A DNA stretch of 64,000 nt, from contig JAYESD010000003.1 of assembly GCA_036927565.1 (NCBI GenBank), forward strand, positions 81,885,311 through 81,949,310, written 5' to 3'. Within the stretch, counting starts at the first letter, position 1; each line of letters opens with the position of its first letter. Positions 12,001 to 23,811 of this stretch are shown piece after piece. Origin of the DNA: Tuctoria greenei (Eukaryota; Streptophyta; Magnoliopsida; Poales; Poaceae). Position numbers and translations under genes: made by a program. The notes beneath the pieces were generated by a model. That model ran no database searches. It saw only the letters and a list, made by a program, of their open reading frames with translations, and was not told where the DNA came from.

Positions 12001-13979
12001 GAAACAAAAATGAGTGAAATCCAAAAATGTCAGCCAATTGTTGTTCGGTATCTACATGGTGAAGCACAATGTTTCCTTTTTCTACATTATCACGGAGAAA
12101 GTGATACCTAACGTCAATGTGCTTTGTTCTTGAATGTTGCACGGGATTTTAGCAATGCAAATGGCACTAGTGTTATCACAAAATAGTGGAACACTATCAA
12201 GATCAACCTCATAGTCCTTAAGCGTTTGAATGATTCAAAGAATTTGCGAACAAGCGCTAGAAGCAACTACATATTCAGATTCGGTCATAGATTGTGCAAC
12301 AGAACTTTTTTTCTAGAGGATCAAGCAACAAGTGAATTACCACGAAAATGACAAGCACCCAAAGTACTTTTTCTATCAATCCTATAACCCCTAAAATCAG
12401 CATCTAAAAAAGCATTCGAAGTAACGGTTGAGGAAGAAGGAAGAAAAATGCCAAATTCTTGAGTTACATGTAAGTACCTGAGAATTCTTTTGACGGCTTG
12501 ACGATGTGAAGCACGTGGGGAAGCTTGAAATCGTGTACAAAGACATACAATGAATTGTAAGTCCGGTCTTGATACCGTGGGATACAAAAGTGATCCGATC
12601 ATGCTTCGATATTCTTTTTGATCCACTGATTCACCATCTTCATCAAGTTCAAGTGTTGTTGCTGTTCCCATTGGTGTACGAAGAGGCTTGCTTTTGTCCA
12701 TGTTGAAGCGCCTGAGGAGGGTCTTTTATATACTCTGTTTGGTGCACAAAGGTTCCCTCTTTGGTTTGCTTGATTTGCAGCCCCAAAAAGTATGTGAGTT
12801 CTCCCATCATACTCATCTCAAATTCTAAATGCATCATAGGTGAAAACTTGGACAAGATCATGAGAAGCACAACCAAAGATAATATCATCCATATACACTT
12901 GAACGAATAATGAGTCATTGCCATGCTTAAGCACAAATAGACTTTTATCAACCTTGCCCATGGTAAAACCCTTTTCAAGTAAGAACATTTTTAACCTATC
13001 ATATCATGCTCTAGGGGCTTGTTTGAGACCGTCCAAGGCTTTGGACAGTTTGTAAACATGACTAGAAAAAATTGGATTTTCAAACCCGGTGGTTGCTTAA
13101 CATAAACCTCTTCATCTATGTAGCCATTAAGAAAAGTACTTTTAATATCCATTTGATATAACTTGAAACCTTTAAATGCAACAAAAGCTAACAAAATTCT
13201 TATGGATTCTAATCTAGTAACAAGAGAAAAAGCTTCATCAAAATCTAGACCTTCAACTTGTGTTAAACCTTGAGCCACCAACCTAGCCTTATTCCTAACC
13301 ACAACCCATCCTCACTTTGTTTATTTTTAAACACCCATTTAGTTCCAATTAAAGTGTGACCTTGAGGTGGAGGTACAAGTTTCCAAACATTATTTCTTTT
13401 TTTCTAACTCTTCTTGCATGGCAATAATCCAAGATTCATTAGTGAGTGCGTGTGATATATGTTTGGGTTCAAAAGAAGCAACAAAAGCAGAATGAGCATG
13501 AGAGTTTGGATCGCAAAACCTGGACTGTGTGACTCGTTCATGCAAGCTTCCAATAATTTGTTGTGGAGGATGAATTTTGAGAACCCGGAGAGGAGTGGAC
13601 ACTTCACAAGCTTCTTCTTCTTCATGTTCATCACAAATCGATGATCTTGTGACTTGAGGAGGATCTGGAACAGCAATGGTGGTCATCAGTGCTGGCTGTG
13701 TATCAAAATCAGGAGCTGGAACAATGTCATTAGCTTCTGAATTTTCGGACAGCAGCACCACTTCTTCCTCATCTCCAACGAAAATGCTCTCCCCCTGCGG
13801 ATATGGATCCAGACTTGCATTTTTTGAGCTAGTACCTGTGCTAGCTTCATCAAAAGACACCTCACAAGTCTCCACAATTTTGTTAGTGTCAAGTAAAAGC
13901 ACAGGATAGCCTCTAGTATGAGATGGATAACCAAGAAACATGCCATCAGTGGATCTAGGTTCAAATTTATCAAGATTAC
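12001..13979 (-). pseudogene. Copia interior 1 pol: reverse transcriptase and RNase H (degenerate)
   Basis: Minus-strand frames give, in order: the post-integrase hinge with STDGMFLGYPSHTRGY (13390-13960); the RT core KARLVAQGLTQVEGLDFDE and YQMDIKSTFLNGYIDEEVYV (12991-13302); VQVYMDDIIFGCAS (about 12890), a YMDD-type active site; YFLGLQIKQT; then RNase H with YRSMIGSLLYPTVSRPDL and the DNTSAICIAK stretch (about 12160). These are hallmarks of copia pol. At least three frame changes break it. The frame is further split by the Tat element inserted at 13980, and its integrase half is at 27154-27840. Confidence 0.85.
13975..13979. repeat. Target-site duplication ATTAC (left copy)
   Basis: ATTAC at 13975-13979 matches ATTAC at 27149-27153. 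Joining the flanks restores the copia sequence found uninterrupted at about 35425-35445. Confidence 0.9.
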
Positions 13980-14862
13980 TGCCAGTGTTTGGATCCGACA
14001 GATCTCTCGGCACTACCGTTGGTAGATCGCGGAGTTGTAGTTCGGTAATGGGCGCGCAGAGATTCAAGAAGGTGAAAGACAAGTGGACACAGAGATTTAC
14101 GTGGTTCGGGCCGTCTGAGCGTAATACCCTACTCCACGGGGTGTGTTGGTGTTGTATTAAGCGTGTGAGTCTAGAAGAAGCTCCAGAAGAAGAAGCTCGT
14201 CTAGGTCAGGGAGTCCAGTAGTGGTCTGGAGAGATCCCTTGTGTATCGTCGACCAATCCTTTTATAGTACAAGGACTGGTCGTTACACCGTTAGCCTGGC
14301 CCGACATGTGGCCCCGGCGGTTACACATGCTTGATACACAATTAATGAGGTTAATTACCCTTAATAGCCCAGTAGCGGGCCTTAACAGTGTCATTACCAG
14401 TATTAAGGGCCATCCGATCGTGTGTCATTAATATGGCATTAATGACACTTAATCGGGTCTTTAAGTCTTTGATTGCTCCTTGAAGGTCCGGAGCCGTTGG
14501 GGGTCCACCAGCCTGATTGTTGAAGTTGAAGGTCCGACGGTTTAGCCACATGGCAGCTCCAGAGCTTACCGTTGTTGACGGGTAGGTCCAGTGCTGCTGG
14601 ACACGTGTCAGTACCAAAGCTTCCCTCTATCTGGGGTTAGGTCCAGGGATGCCATACCGGTATCTAGTCCGGAGCTTTCCCATGTGTGGGCGATAGCTTC
14701 GGTCTTATGATACACGTGGCGGCCCTGGGACTAACCATGTCGGGGAAGCAGGTCCGGTTACACTTGACATGTAGGGACTTCAAAGGTCTTCAAATCTAGT
14801 AGATGGAGTTTCCTTGTGATCTTTGCAATCCCATGGGGTATCCGGTACGTAGGGTACTGACA
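13980..14862 (-). mobile_element. 3' LTR of the Tat element (883 bp)
   Basis: Plus-strand ends are TGCCAGTGTTTGG and GGGTACTGACA. The partner at 26266 starts TGTCGGTGTTTGG, so the terminal bases here have decayed. The core promoter in minus sense is GTACTATAAAAGG (14258-14270). Confidence 0.92.
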
Positions 14863-15399
14863 GTGGCCCCCTGGGACCACCTCCCGGAGAGACCTTTTGG
14901 ATGAAGTCATTCGGCCGGAGGTGGGTCCACTCTTCGGTTTTTGAGCCGTGTCTTCAAGGATCTTCGGACGTGCCGTTGACAGTAGTTCGCGGTTAAACAT
15001 CCGCCACGTGCCATATCCTAGAGGCGGCAGGTGAGATCTCAGCGTGCGGATCTCACGTAATTGAAGGTCGCCGGTTCCCGATACGAAAATCGTATCGGTT
15101 CCGCGCGCCCTATCAGGCCGCCGCCTTCGGGTTTCCCGCCTTTCATGATGACAACCGTTCGCCTGGGGTAAGGTCCTCGACTTTATCGTCGGGGTGGCCC
15201 CGGGCCCCCTTGTCATTGGTAGGGTGAAGTTTTTTAATGGTATCATCGGCTCCTCTGCGGTTTCCATCCAAGCGTTGTGGGGGCTTACTTGAGAAGGAAA
15301 GCACGCACAATTTTGGGTTCTTTACGCCTTTCATTCGAACTTGTGCTCAAACCTTCCAAACTTTCACTTGCTTTTCCTCTCTTGCCTCGCTGTGCCGCG
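14863..15399. other. Tat element: 3' purine tract and leader of the antisense gene
   Basis: On the minus strand the G-rich GGTCCCAGGGGGCCAC abuts the 3' LTR. On the plus strand the last about 80 bases before 15400 are rich in C and T (CTTTCACTTGCTTTTCCTC), like a plant 5' UTR. I saw no clear TATA box for the plus-strand gene. No coding frame is credible here. Confidence 0.55.
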
Positions 15400-18300
15400 A
15401 TGGAGTTGGGTCTCCGCTAGAGCCGACTGAAGACCGATGGTGATTTGAAGAAGGTCCAGGCCCTCATGGGATGGTCCCCTGACTTCTTCAACCACTTGGT
15501 CCACACCGGCAAGCTTCCATTCGAGAAGGAACACGCCGGCGACATGGTGTACTTCTCCACGTACGCCATGGTGGGACTGATCCCACCTTTCTCCTCTTTC
15601 TTCCTGATGCTACTAGACTTTTATGGTCTGCAGCTGTACCACCTTGGCCCCCACTCCATTCTCCTGGTGTCGATCTTTGTCCACTTCTACGAGATGTGGG
15701 TGGGCATTCCCCCCTGCATTGAGCTCTTCCACACCTTCTTCACTGTCCACACTACGGGCAGAAGTGACGAGTACCTTGGCTTCTACTATTTTGTGAAGCG
15801 CAAGAAGTGCCCATACAAGTACATGCGGTCGTTCCCTTCTAGGAAGTGGGAGGACTGGAAGAAGGATTGGATTGTCATCAGGGTGGAGGAGCACGAGATG
15901 CTGGAGCTGCCGGAAGGCCTCCCCAACATCGACACTGCAGTTTGGAGTGAAGCTCCGGTGTTGTCGGACGCCTTCAACCCTACTCTGACCAGGATCCGCC
16001 TGTGCGTGGAAGGAGGGGTGACTCCTCAGGCGGTGTTTTGCAACTTCCTGATCAACAGGTGGGCTCTGCTGAAGAAGAGGGAGAAGCTTGCTTGGGCCCT
16101 CAACAGTATGCTGGACGACGACCGGATCGAGACCGGTTTGAAGTCCAACATGGAGGGTTCAACTTTGGAGTTCCACCTCAAGAAGTTCCAGCACGTCATC
16201 GACGTCGAGGGTGACGACTTGGCTCCGCCGGCAGCTATCCTCCCTCTGAACATGGAGGCAGAGTTCAGTAGGGAGCTCCGGCGGACGATGCTGGTGCTTG
16301 ACAACCTTGGTGTCGTTGAGAGACATTCGACCACCGGGTTGGCGATCTCCGGAGCTCCTGAAGGTGGCTCCGTTCCCGTCCTAAGCCAAGAACCTAAGTC
16401 ATTGGCAAGGGCAAGGAGTTGGCCGAGCCCTCAAGCCGTAAAAGGAAGCTAAAGCATGTCGACGGAAGGTCCACCAGGCCTGCTTCTTCCACTGCGGCTC
16501 CTTCTCCCCGGAGGGGGAGATCTTCAACGGCAGCATCTACTCCACCAGCAGCATCTTCCCGGGGTGCTAGCTCCGGCCGTGTGACTCCAGCACCAGGGCC
16601 AGCTGAGGGCTCTAGGTCCGTAGGTCCTTCCCGGTCGAGGGGGGCCTCGACCAAGGCAACGCAGGTAGCAGCAGCAAGCTTCGGGGGACCTTACGGGACT
16701 TCCACGCCGGTGGCGGCTCGGGTCAGTCCGGAGCGTCCGGAAAAGAATTTTTGTGCTAGCTGGTGTGGAAGCCTTCCGAGGTAATTTCTGATTTTTTACC
16801 TCAGCCAGTTGTTTTATTGTAATGTCTGTATTTTGAGTTTCTTCATCTTTCATCCACAGCGTGCCTAAGAAAAGGGATGGAGCTCTGGTCCCTGCAGCAG
16901 TAGTTGAGGCTGTGCAGGCTGAAGCTCTAGCTCTAATTCCAGCGCCGCCCCAAGAGGTGGCTGAGGCTGCCGCGGCCCCGGCGCTGGCTGTCATGGTCTT
17001 GGACCTCGACTCATCCCCAGAAGCTCCCGTGGTAGCACCGGACCATGGGAATGAAGATGTACCAACGGCGCCAGCCCCGGAGGTTGAAGCTCCGGGCTTG
17101 GATGTTGAGATGTTGGACGCTCCGACCACAGAGCCAGAGGTAGCTGCGTTTCCGGCACTAGAAACGGATGTTGTTGAAGCCCCGGCAGTCGAGCTGGTGG
17201 TTGATGAGGTCCCGGCAGTGGAGCCGGGTGTTGATGAAGCTTCGGCACTTGAGCCAGTTGTTGAGGAAGCTCTGGCGGTAGAGCCGGTTGCTGCAGAAGT
17301 TCCGGCTATAGAGCCGGTTGTTGAAGATATTCTGGCATCCGAGCCAGTTGCTACAGAGGTGTCGGCGCCTGAACCTATGGTGGTCGAGGCGCCAGTGCCT
17401 GAGCCCATGATGGTCGAAGCGCCTGCACCTGGGCCAGCGGCGGAGGAGGCGCCTGCGCCGGAGCCAGAAGTAACTCCTACTCTGACTAAACCTTCAACAC
17501 TTGTTCCAGAAGTGGTGGTCCCAGAGGCACCCGCTGCTGAACCAGGGTGCCAAGATGAAGCTTCTAGCCCCCCGTCTGTGGGGCCAGTTGTTGATGACCT
17601 GGTGGCCGGACCTTCGGAGTCAATTCCAGAGGTCGGAACTTCTGTTACAGGACCTTCCACGGCAGCGTCCGAGGCTATCCCGGAGGACGGCCCTAGTGCC
17701 ATGGAAGCTCAGGGGACCGCTCTTGTAGAGTGGGACCCAATTTTTGTCACTGAAGATCCGATGGAGCTAGTGGACAGGACCCCGTTAGGTCCGGACCCGA
17801 TCCCCCTATCATTGTCTATTGACAACGCCTGCTCCAGTCTTCGCCAGGTCTAGCTAGCTTTCTACCATGACAGCAAGGCCCACGAGGAGGAGTGCCAAAC
17901 TCTTAGGAGCTGGCACAATCGACTCTATTTCGAGACCAAGCTGGCGCAGTCGAGGCTGGCTGACAACAAGGAGTGGGTGCAGAGGGAGAAGGTCCGCCTG
18001 GAGTACTGGGGTAAGCTGTTGGATGAGAGGGAGAACATGACGCGATCCCTTGACAACCAGTCTCGGGCCATCTACGAGTAGGCCAAAGCTGCTAATAGCA
18101 TAGCGGATGACCGCCAGGAGAGGCTCGCCGCCATCCACGATAGTCTCGTCAAGCGCCGGGAGGCTCTTGAAGCGCGGGAGAGATGGCTCAAAGATGAAGA
18201 GCAAAAATTTCTGGAGCTGCGGGATGACCTCATGAAGAGGGAGGAAGAGCTTGTCCAAAAGACAGCTCTGGCTGACAAGATCCTCGAAGAACGCAACAAT

Positions 18301-18957
18301 AAATTGGAGGAGCGTTGCGAGGAGTAGGAGAAGAAGGCCTGGGAGCAAGGGCAAGATCTCTACAAGCAGGAGAATGCCATCGTTGCCAGGGAGAAGAAAG
18401 TACATGGCCGAGATAAGGATTTGGTCAACCGTCGGGATGAGATCCACCTTCGGGAGGAAGAGCTCAGTAAACTCGAAAGGCAGGTTGCTGAAAAGTTTCA
18501 GCAGAATGCCAAAGAGGTGGAGCCTCTTGCTCGGGAGAGCTCGGAGCTTGCGGTGGCCAAAAGATCCTTGGAGGAGATGCGTAGCGGAAGGGTTGCAGAG
18601 TCCCAACAAGTTTGGGACTTCCTGGGCAAGGCCAACGACGCGCTGACGCCAATGGGCTTCAGTCCCATACGTCCGGATGATCCGGAGCAGGAGCTGGACC
18701 AGGCGTTGGAAGCGCTGAATTTAGCAGGCAACAAGCTCACCAAGATGGGTGATGTCATTGCAGACCAGCTGGAAACTAAGGGACAGTCCCTGGCAAAGAA
18801 CATCGCAGAGTTCGTGCTGACGTGCTACACCAATCGGGACCCTCGATTCCCTCTGGACCCGGTGCTTGAAGGCCCCATCGAAGGAGAGGGTGAAGTCGCC
18901 CGAGCCAGCATGTCGGAGGTGGCCCAGAAGGTCGCCCAGTTCTTCCATAGGTTCTAG
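15400..18957 (+). pseudogene. Antisense gene of the Tat element (PF04195-like protein, ~1100 codons)
   Basis: It lies opposite to gag-pol. The frame can start at ATG 15400 and reads through TAG at 15418 into LMGWSPDFFNHLVHTGKLPF, AMVGLIPPFSSFFLMLLDF and FYGLQLYHLGPHS. This matches the 'putative gypsy type transposon' family (PF04195) found in Tat elements. A shift near 16395-16415 moves to a frame with a basic block SSRKRKLKH. A 79-bp intron (16781-16859, GT to AG) then joins in phase to VPKKRDGALVP. Next comes an acidic, roughly 10-residue repeat (EPVVxEAPA type, 17170-17480), then a charged region (about 17870-18600) likely to be coiled coil, and a C-terminus ending QKVAQFFHRF. Further in-frame TAG codons are at 17851, 18079 and 18325. 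The biochemical role of the family is not known. Confidence 0.82.
16781..16859 (+). other. Intron of the antisense gene (79 bp)
   Basis: GTAATTTCTG at 16781 and a T-rich tract ending TTTCATCCACAG at 16859. Removal joins AG (16779-16780) to C (16860), giving a serine codon and continuing directly in the downstream frame. The reading frames on both sides are long and of similar composition, which supports a real intron. A 69-bp candidate at the matching place exists in the other antisense gene (3048-3116). Confidence 0.72.
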
Positions 18958-20268
18958 GACCATCTCTCTGTAGCTCCTGCTTGTATTCTCTCTTCTTCTT
19001 CTCCAATTTTGTAATCTCTTGTCTCTAGATGAATGAAATCCAAAAATTTTTATGAATATCATTTTTTGTCTTCAACACCTTTGTCTCACTTGGCCCCCTA
19101 GTAGATGTACACAATTTGATTGTGAACATGTACCAAGAGGATGTAACAGTTGAAGACTTGCATGCTTCGAACTTGTAGAATGTAGGTCTGAAGTCTTCGA
19201 TAGTGTAGGCCCCCTGAGGCTATCAGAGCTTAGTGGCTTCGGCATTGACCATCGTCGGAGCTTAGTAGCTATGGCAGTAGTCTCCATCAACGCATAAAGC
19301 GTCGATGGTTAGCCCTCTGGGGTGTCGGAGCTTGGTAGCTCCGGCAGTAACCTCTGTCAACACATGGTCTGTCAACAGCAGACTCCACTTTAGAGTCTTT
19401 CCACCATCTTCACGTTGACGGCATACCCCCTAGCTTTACCAGAACTGAGTAGCTCCAGCAATGCTCGATGTTAATGTTTGAACATCGACCACAGGCCGCC
19501 TAGAGGATGTCGGAGCTTTGGCAGCTCTGGCTTCATTCACCATCATCATGAAATATTTATTTTTCCTGCACACTGAAGTCAAGAAAAACAGTAAAATTTG
19601 TTTCCTATCTATAACTTCATTGCGGCTTACTATTCCCGAAAAAGTTTTAGGTCGAACACAATTCTAAATACAATCAAGAGCGTCGTCTTGTTTCCTTCAG
19701 GTCCGATCGTTTCTGGACTCGCCTTACTTTGACTTGTCGGGGTGTAGGTAGAGTGGCGTACTTAGGGTGCATGACCAGGCTAAGTCGATAGCACACCCCG
19801 GCCCTAGATTGGCTTGGCGGCATTCAGACGAGTAGACCACCAACAATGTTTGAACCTGGAAGGATAGACAATGCAACTCAAATTGTACATGAACTGGTCG
19901 AGCTAAAGTTTCTTAAGAACTGCACAACTTTGTTATAGACAAGAAAGAGAAAAATAAAAAATATTGAGCCTGTACAAAATAAATGCACGTGGAGTCTGTT
20001 TTCACACTATGATGTCTTTCATTATAGGTCCGGAGTACAGGGGAAACAAGTACACTCTTAGGGTACGGAACCAGGCTAAGTGTGTTTCGTTTCTCATTTG
20101 ACCCAAGGTAGCTAGCTACACTTTTAGTTCTGAGACTATGACAAGTGTTGCATGGACGTTGCGGACCTAACGGGGTAGGTCCGGCTGCCCTCCCGGAGGA
20201 GCTACCCGACTCTGTACAATGACTCTATAACGTACATCACATGTAATTATAGACTCACCTCCGTGATA
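18958..20268. other. Spacer between the convergent antisense gene and pol
   Basis: No coding frame with a recognisable domain. At 19195-19530 there are about five imperfect copies of a block of the form GTCGGAGCTTxGTAGCTCCGGCAG, spaced 50-120 bases apart. The two genes of the element point toward each other across this region, so it should hold both 3' ends. AATGAAAT at 19031-19038 is a possible polyadenylation signal for the plus-strand gene. Confidence 0.5.
19195..19530. repeat. Dispersed imperfect repeats GTCGGAGCTTxGTAGCTCCGGCAG
   Basis: Copies start near 19201, 19254, 19323, 19440 (degenerate) and 19508. The unit is partly self-complementary (GGAGCT with AGCTCC), so each copy could form a short hairpin. 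Confidence 0.55.
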
Positions 20269-21765
20269 TTAAGCGTAGAACTTACGGAGGTGCTCAATGT
20301 TCCAAGGATTTGGGAGAGGTGTCCCATCCTCAGTTGTCAAGCGAACGCATCCGAGACGGGATACTTTAATCACTCGGAAGGGTCCTTCCCATCTGGGGGA
20401 GAGTTTGTTTTATCCTTCTCTGGATTGTATTCTCCGTAGCACCAGATTGCCTTCTGCGAGCTATCGGCTGTGAACATGCCGTTGGTGATAGCGCCGAAGA
20501 GCTTGGCGGTATCGGGCATTCTGAACAGCTGCTCAACACCTTCCCTCTTCAAGGAGGACAAGGTCTTCATGTCGGAGCTGGTCCTGCATGGCTTCATCGA
20601 AGGTCCGGACCTGGAGCGACCCCAAGGTGATTTCCAGAGGAAGGATTGCTTCAGCTCCGTACACCAGGAAGAAGGGTGTCTCTCGAGTTAACTGGTTTGG
20701 AGTTGTCCTGTTGGCCCATAGAGTGGGCAGAAGCTCTTCGATCCAGTTGGCTCCATGTTTTTTCATGCGCTCATATGTGCGCGTCTTGAGTCCTTTTAGG
20801 ATTTCTGCAATTGCTCTCTCGGCTTGGCCATTGCTTGCCGGGTGAGCTACGGAGGCGTAGCTGACTTGGATGCCGAGGTCTTCGCAGTATCCTTGGAAAG
20901 CAGAGCTTGTGAATTGGGTCCCATTATCTGTTATGATTTTGTTCGGGACTCCAAATCTGCATACGATGGACTGCAAGAAGTTGATAGCTGATTGCTTGTT
21001 TATTGTCACAACTGGAGTTGCTTCCGGCCATTTGGTGAACTTGTCGATGGCAACATACAGGAACTTGTAACCTCCGACGGCTCTTGGGAAAGGTCCCAAG
21101 ATGTCCATCCCCCACACAGCGAAAGGCCATGTAGGAGGTATCATTTGTAGAGGCTGAGCCGGTGTGTGAATTTGCTTTGCATGGAACTGGCATGCTTCGC
21201 ATTTCTTCACTAGCTCAGTTGCATCCTGGAGCACTGTAGGCCAGTAGAAGCCATGTCGGAAGGCTTTACCGACCAGCGTGCGGGAAGACGCGTGGCTCCC
21301 ACACTCGCCTCCATGGATTTCTGCGAGGAGCTCGCAACCTTCTTCCCTTGTGATGCACCGCATTAGGATGCCGTTGGCACCGCGCCGGTAGAGATCCCCT
21401 TCTACCAGTGTGTATCTTTTAGCCAATCTGACTATCTGGTCAGCAGATACATCATCGTCAGGAAGGATATTATATTTCAAGTAGCTCCTGAACTCTGAGA
21501 TCCATGCATCGGAGCTTGCTTGAGCATTTGAGTCTTGCGTGCTGGGTTGCTCGGAGCTTCCGGCAGCACCTACGACCCTTGATGGATGCCATGGTAACAG
21601 GGCCATTGGGACCGCCAGCTTCGGGATGCTGGTCTCGCTCCCTTTGCTCAGTTCGTCAGGCTGAGCTATGGGTTTTGACAACCTCCCGACGAAGGTTCCG
21701 TCAGGATCCGGAGCTCCGGTTGACGCTTTCGTCGAGAGTTCGTCAGCTTCAGCGTTATGGACACA
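20269..21765 (-). pseudogene. Tat integrase (C-terminal part of pol)
   Basis: The minus-strand frame contains the HHCC zinc-binding region (HGGECGSH, then CEACQFHA), the core acidic residues in WGMDILGPF, IITDNGTQF and NGQAERAIAE (the D,D,E set), and ANRTTPNQLTRETPF, all normal for gypsy integrase. The main frame stops at 20533. The continuation is in other frames and ends with WEGPFRVIKVSR and PNPWNIEHLRKFYA before TAA at 20269-20271, so the C-terminus is present but frameshifted between about 20370 and 20600. The core itself looks unbroken from 21765 to 20533. Confidence 0.9.
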
Positions 21766-22740
21766 CTAGACATGGTGGAGGTCCAGGATTTCAAAGTCCT
21801 TCTGAAGCCTCTGGACTTCAAGGAGATAAGCAGCTAGTTGAGGATTTTTACAGGAGCATTCACCCTTCACCTGTTTAATGATGAGCTGGGAATCTCCCTT
21901 GACCAACAGCTGCTTGACACCATATGATAGTGCCACCTTTAGTCCGTAAATGAGTGCTTCATACTCCGCCATGTTGTTGGTCGCCTTGAAGTCAAGGTGG
22001 ACCATGTATTTTACCTTCTCTTTGGTTGGAACGGGGAGAAGGACTCCAGCTCCGGCCCCCTGCTTTTGCATGGAGCCGTCGAAGTAGAGGGTCTAGTGGG
22101 GCTCGGTGAAGACCGGAGCCTTGAGTTCCGGCTTCTGCTCACTAGGTCCCCCAGGGTTTGATGGAGAGGGGGTCCATTCCGCCACGAAGTCTGCCAATGC
22201 TTGACTCTTGATCGCTTGTCTTGGGACGAATTCAAGATCGAATTCGGCCAATTCCGCTGCCAATTTTGCAATGTTCCCAGTAGAGTTGGGATTATGCAAG
22301 ATCGCACACAGTGGATAAAAGGTCACCACTGAGATCTTGTGAGCTTGGAAGTAATGGCGAAGCTTCCTAGAGGCGATGAGAACTGTGTAGAGTAGCTTGT
22401 GCACCTCTAGCTATCGAGTCTTGGCATCATGTAGTACTTCGCTGATGAAGTACACTGGGCGCTAGACTGTCCGAACCCTCCCGAAGGGGCCCGGAGCTTC
22501 CTCCTCATTGACCCGGACCCTCCGGGAGGGGTCCAGACCTGCTTCGGGAACCTCTGGGTCCTTGCCGGAGGAACCCGGAGCTTCTACTGGAGTGACCTGA
22601 ACCCTCCCGGAGGGGTCTAGATCTTCTAGAATAATTCCCTATAAATCGAAGTCTGGGGGCTGGGACCCAGACTCACCTTCAGGAACCTCCGGACCCTCCC
22701 GGAGGGGTCTGGATTCCTGAGCTTGTGATGGTTCTGGTCT
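21766..22740 (-). pseudogene. Tat RNase H domain and linker of pol
   Basis: In frame with RT and integrase. The linker (22740-22420) holds repeated proline/arginine-rich blocks of the form DPSGRV, encoded by CTCCCGGAGGGG-type DNA repeats. A segment VHKLLYTVLIASRKLRHYFQ follows, and RNase H shows TLYFDGSMQKQGAGAG, NMAEYEALIYGL and LVKGDSQLIIKQV, which place the catalytic acidic residues. In-frame TAG codons are at 22741-22743, 22639-22641, 22462-22464, 22411-22413, 22093-22095 and 21766-21768, with no TAA or TGA. Confidence 0.85.
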
Positions 22741-23811
22741 CTACGCAACCAGGACCATGCTGACAACCTCGTCAGTTGCCGAAATGTAAAGCAATAAGGG
22801 CTCACCAGGGTTCGGAGCTACCAAGGTTGGTAGAGTGGTGAGGAGCTGCGTTAGCTCCTGGAACGCCTTTTCTGCTTCTTCAGACCATTGGAATGGTCCG
22901 GACTTCCTCAATAGCTTGAAGAAGGGTAGTGCCCGTTCCGCCAGTCTTGAGATGAACCGGCTGAGGGCGGCTAGACATCCAGTCAGTTTCTGGATGTCCT
23001 TGATGTGGGCTGGTGGCCGCATATCCTCAATGGCTTTAATCTTCACCGGATTTGCCTCTATGCCCCAGTGGTTTACCAGGAAACCAAGAAGCTTTCGGGA
23101 GCTAACCCCAAAGACACACTTGTCTGGGTTCAGCTTCGTGCGAGTGACTCGCAACTTGTCGAAGACAGCTTGCAAAGTGTCAAGGAGTGACTCCTTATCT
23201 TTGATCTTGACGACGATGTCATCAACATACACTTCCACTACGTCTCTGATGAGCTCTCCAAAGGTTTTGTACATAGCTCGTACAAATGTTGAAGCTGCAT
23301 TTTTGAGACCAAATGGCATGGCAGTATAGCAGTACAATCCATCTACTATGATAAAAGAAGTATGTTCTTCATCTTCCCTAGACATTCTGATTTGATGGTA
23401 CCCAAAATATGCGTCTAGGAAACACAGTAATTCACACTCGGAGGTGGAATCCACCATCTGATCTATTCTAGGTAGTGGGAATGGATCTTTTGGGCACGCC
23501 TTATTCAGTGTTGTGTATTCGATACACATCCGAAGCTTCCCACCGGCCTTGGGTACAACGACTGGGTTTGCCAGCCATTTTGGGTGGAAGACTTCTCGGA
23601 TGAACCCAGCTTCGAGCAACTTCTTCACTTCTTGTCGTATGAAGTTCTGTCCCTCTACTGATTGTTTTCGAGGCTTCTGGTGCATAGGCCGAGCGTCAGG
23701 ATAGATCTTCAGATTATGCTCGATCACTTCCCTAGGGATCCCAGGCATTTGCGACGGTTGCCAGGCAAACACGTCAACATTAGCCCAGAGGAAATTGATG
23801 AGCGCGTGTTC
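22741..23811 (-). pseudogene. Tat reverse transcriptase
   Basis: A minus-strand frame of about 350 codons is open from 23811 to 22741. It starts with VDVFAWQPSQMPGIP, then the fingers NPVVVPKAGGKLRMCIEYT and CPKDPFPLPRIDQMVD, the palm LDAYFGYHQI, MPFGLKNAASTFVRAM and the catalytic VYVDDIVVK (23213-23237), and the connection LTGCLAALSRFISR and FQWSEEAEKAFQEL. All RT blocks are present and the YVDD motif is intact. The frame is closed on both sides only by TAG codons (23812 and 22741). Confidence 0.93.

Noticed and set aside
16524..17702. 392-codon minus-strand frame rich in serine, threonine, glycine and alanine
   Set aside because: It is the antisense shadow of the acidic repeat region of the plus-strand gene, which has intron and domain support.
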